11,411 bases of DNA from contig CAZLVZ010000017.1 in the NCBI GenBank assembly GCA_964563465.1, positions 1-11,411 of the forward strand, given 5' to 3'. Numbering within the stretch: position 1 is the stretch's first letter; the number at the start of each line of letters is the position of its first letter. Below the pieces are notes generated by a model. The model saw nothing but the letters and a program-made list of their open reading frames with translations. It did not search any database and was not told the DNA's origin. Below are positions 10,827 to 11,411 of the stretch, one piece after another. Both the position numbers and the translations under genes were made by a program. The stretch comes from JAYENY01 sp964563465. GTDB lineage: Bacteria; Patescibacteriota; Minisyncoccia; Minisyncoccales; PEYH01.

Positions 10827-10883
10827 GGGTTATCGGTAAATATTCTGGTTTATTCTAGAATATGCTGATAACCCGTTTTTTTT
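10827..10883 (+). terminator. Long terminator of the 44-residue peptide gene
   Basis: Outer stem GGGTTATC (10827-10834) with GATAACCC (10867-10874), inner stem TATTCT (10841-10846) with AGAATA (10857-10862), then T8 at 10876-10883. Confidence 0.85.
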
Positions 10884-10920
10884 ATTATAATCCAATTCTT
10901 GCATTCTTCATATAAAAAAA

Positions 10921-10959
10921 CTGTGGAAACTTTTATAAAGAAATTTAATAGACAAACTT
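10921..10959 (+). repeat. Leader repeat in front of small-RNA copy 3
   Basis: CTGTGGAAACTTTTATAAAG...GACAAACTT, matching 10356-10395 with one gap. TGTGGAAAC is a degenerate DnaA-box-like string. Bases 10960-11001 hold an imperfect GGATAGGG/CCCATCC hairpin. Confidence 0.7.
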
Positions 10960-11001
10960 GATAGACCAATTTGGGTAGGGGAGTGGATAGGGGACACCCA
11001 T

Positions 11002-11046
11002 CCCTCTCCGCCCTCGCTCTCTCTTAGCAGGGGAGAACGGGAGCGA
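11002..11046. repeat. 45-bp GC-rich repeat C, copy 2
   Basis: Partner of 8294-8338, again just upstream of a small-RNA unit, with the same C-rich/G-rich halves around CTTAGCAGG. Confidence 0.75.
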
Positions 11047-11060
11047 ATAGAGATTGGAGA

Positions 11061-11101
11061 TGTGGACAACAACTGGACAAGTTGTGGACAAATTATTGTC
11101 C
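11061..11101 (+). promoter_or_regulatory. Phased GGACAA iterons upstream of small-RNA copy 3
   Basis: GGACAA begins at 11064, 11075 and 11086 (11 bp apart). The inverted TTGTCC is at 11096-11101, 6 bases before the -35. Sequence between the motifs differs from copy 1, but the spacing is kept. TGTGGACAA occurs at 11061 and 11083. Confidence 0.7.
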
Positions 11102-11107
11102 GAGTTA

Positions 11108-11136
11108 TTGACAATCCTTGTCTTTTATTATATTCT
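11108..11136 (+). promoter_or_regulatory. Promoter of small RNA copy 3
   Basis: TTGACA at 11108-11113, 17 bases, TATTCT at 11131-11136. Confidence 0.73.
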
Positions 11137-11142
11137 ATAAAA

Positions 11143-11284
11143 AACAGCGTAGCAAATTAACTACGCTTTTTGAATCTAAAATTTAATAAAGAGAATATCT
11201 CCGGGTGTCTGAGCAGATTCATCCTCCCTCTCTCAGACATCCAGAGATGTTCTCTTAAGAGGCGGACTTGTGTCCGTCTTTTTT
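11143..11284 (+). ncRNA. Repeated small RNA, copy 3 (diverged)
   Basis: The 5' hairpin is perfect here: AGCGTAG pairs with CTACGCT (7 bp), followed by T5. The main stem is 11191-11212 with 11233-11254, 21 of 22 positions paired (more than copies 1 and 2). The loop keeps TCCTCCCTCTC, but the U-rich part is changed. The T run after the main stem is lost. A separate terminator (11260-11284) follows: AGGCGGAC-TTGT-GTCCGTCT plus T6. Confidence 0.58.
11260..11284 (+). terminator. Extra terminator behind small RNA copy 3
   Basis: 8-bp stem (one wobble), TTGT loop, six T at 11279-11284. Confidence 0.8.
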
Positions 11285-11295
11285 CTTGTATTATC

Positions 11296-11346
11296 ATTAT
11301 ATTACTATTTTGCATTAATAGCATTAATGACCTGTGGAAAACTTTT
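11296..11346 (+). repeat. 51-bp AT-rich repeat D, copy 2
   Basis: Partner of 8554-8604, including CATTAATAGCATTAA and TGTGGAAAA (11333-11341). The remaining bases to 11411 hold no gene; a TTGACA at 11404-11409 may be the -35 of a unit beyond the window. Confidence 0.75.
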
Positions 11347-11411
11347 ACAAGACAAATAAAGATAAGCGGAGTGGACATTTTCTATCCATAGACGAAAAAG
11401 CACTTGACAAG

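Noticed and set aside
8294..11346. CRISPR array
   Set aside because: Repeat units are long, unevenly spaced and hold promoters and terminators; there are no short regular repeats with unique spacers and no cas gene.

Overview
The window is AT-rich (about one third GC in most genes). It carries DNA repair, toxin-antitoxin, AAA ATPase and small secreted or membrane genes, with long intergenic stretches full of repeats. This looks like an accessory region of a small-genome bacterium. Gene style (many starts without a Shine-Dalgarno next to a few with perfect ones, DUF4143 ATPases, AbiE pairs, short intergenic palindromes) resembles Candidate Phyla Radiation (Patescibacteria) genomes. That assignment is inference: no marker gene is present.

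Layout. Bases 1-645 are the 3' two thirds of mutM/fpg. Bases 691-2186 hold a promoter and an overlapping AbiEi/AbiEii pair. A 47-base copy of the mutM 3' end follows at 2199-2245, so the AbiE cassette sits between two copies of its neighbour's end. Bases 2276-2416 are a repeat carrying the tail of a microprotein gene, a terminator and a promoter. It is followed by a second antitoxin/nucleotidyltransferase-like pair (2488-3708) with an operator-like palindrome. Bases 3838-4105 are a complete small unit: promoter with a 21-bp palindrome, a 34-residue signal-like peptide and a terminator. A 26-residue membrane microprotein gene is present twice (4199-4279, 5803-5883), within 192-bp direct repeats that bracket an ATPase/DUF4143 gene (4531-5661). 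The second copy leads into a secreted phytase-like/esterase-like protein (6035-7105). The terminator after that gene is homologous to the one directly after the first microprotein copy. Bases 7322-7363 are the last codons of a lost third ATPase paralogue. Bases 7552-8235 encode a second secreted protein behind a structured leader.

From 8236 onward the sequence is dominated by a triplicated small-RNA unit (8294-8604, 10356-10601, 10921-11346). Each copy has three GGACAA motifs spaced exactly 11 bp plus one inverted motif, a TTGACA-17 bp promoter, and an RNA of about 115-140 nt ending in a 22-bp stem. The loop contains CCUCC. Between copies lie a second ATPase/DUF4143 gene on the minus strand (8761-10002) and a 44-residue membrane peptide gene (10676-10810).

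How it may work together (inference). The region behaves like a set of interchangeable cargo genes separated by repeat modules that bring their own promoter, leader hairpin and terminator. Four genes (both microproteins, the phytase-like gene and the 7552 gene) share a 6-bp hairpin around the ribosome binding site, with base-pair-preserving changes. The repeated small RNA has an anti-Shine-Dalgarno loop that could act on the strong ribosome binding sites in the same window. No transposase, integrase, tRNA, rRNA or CRISPR array was seen.
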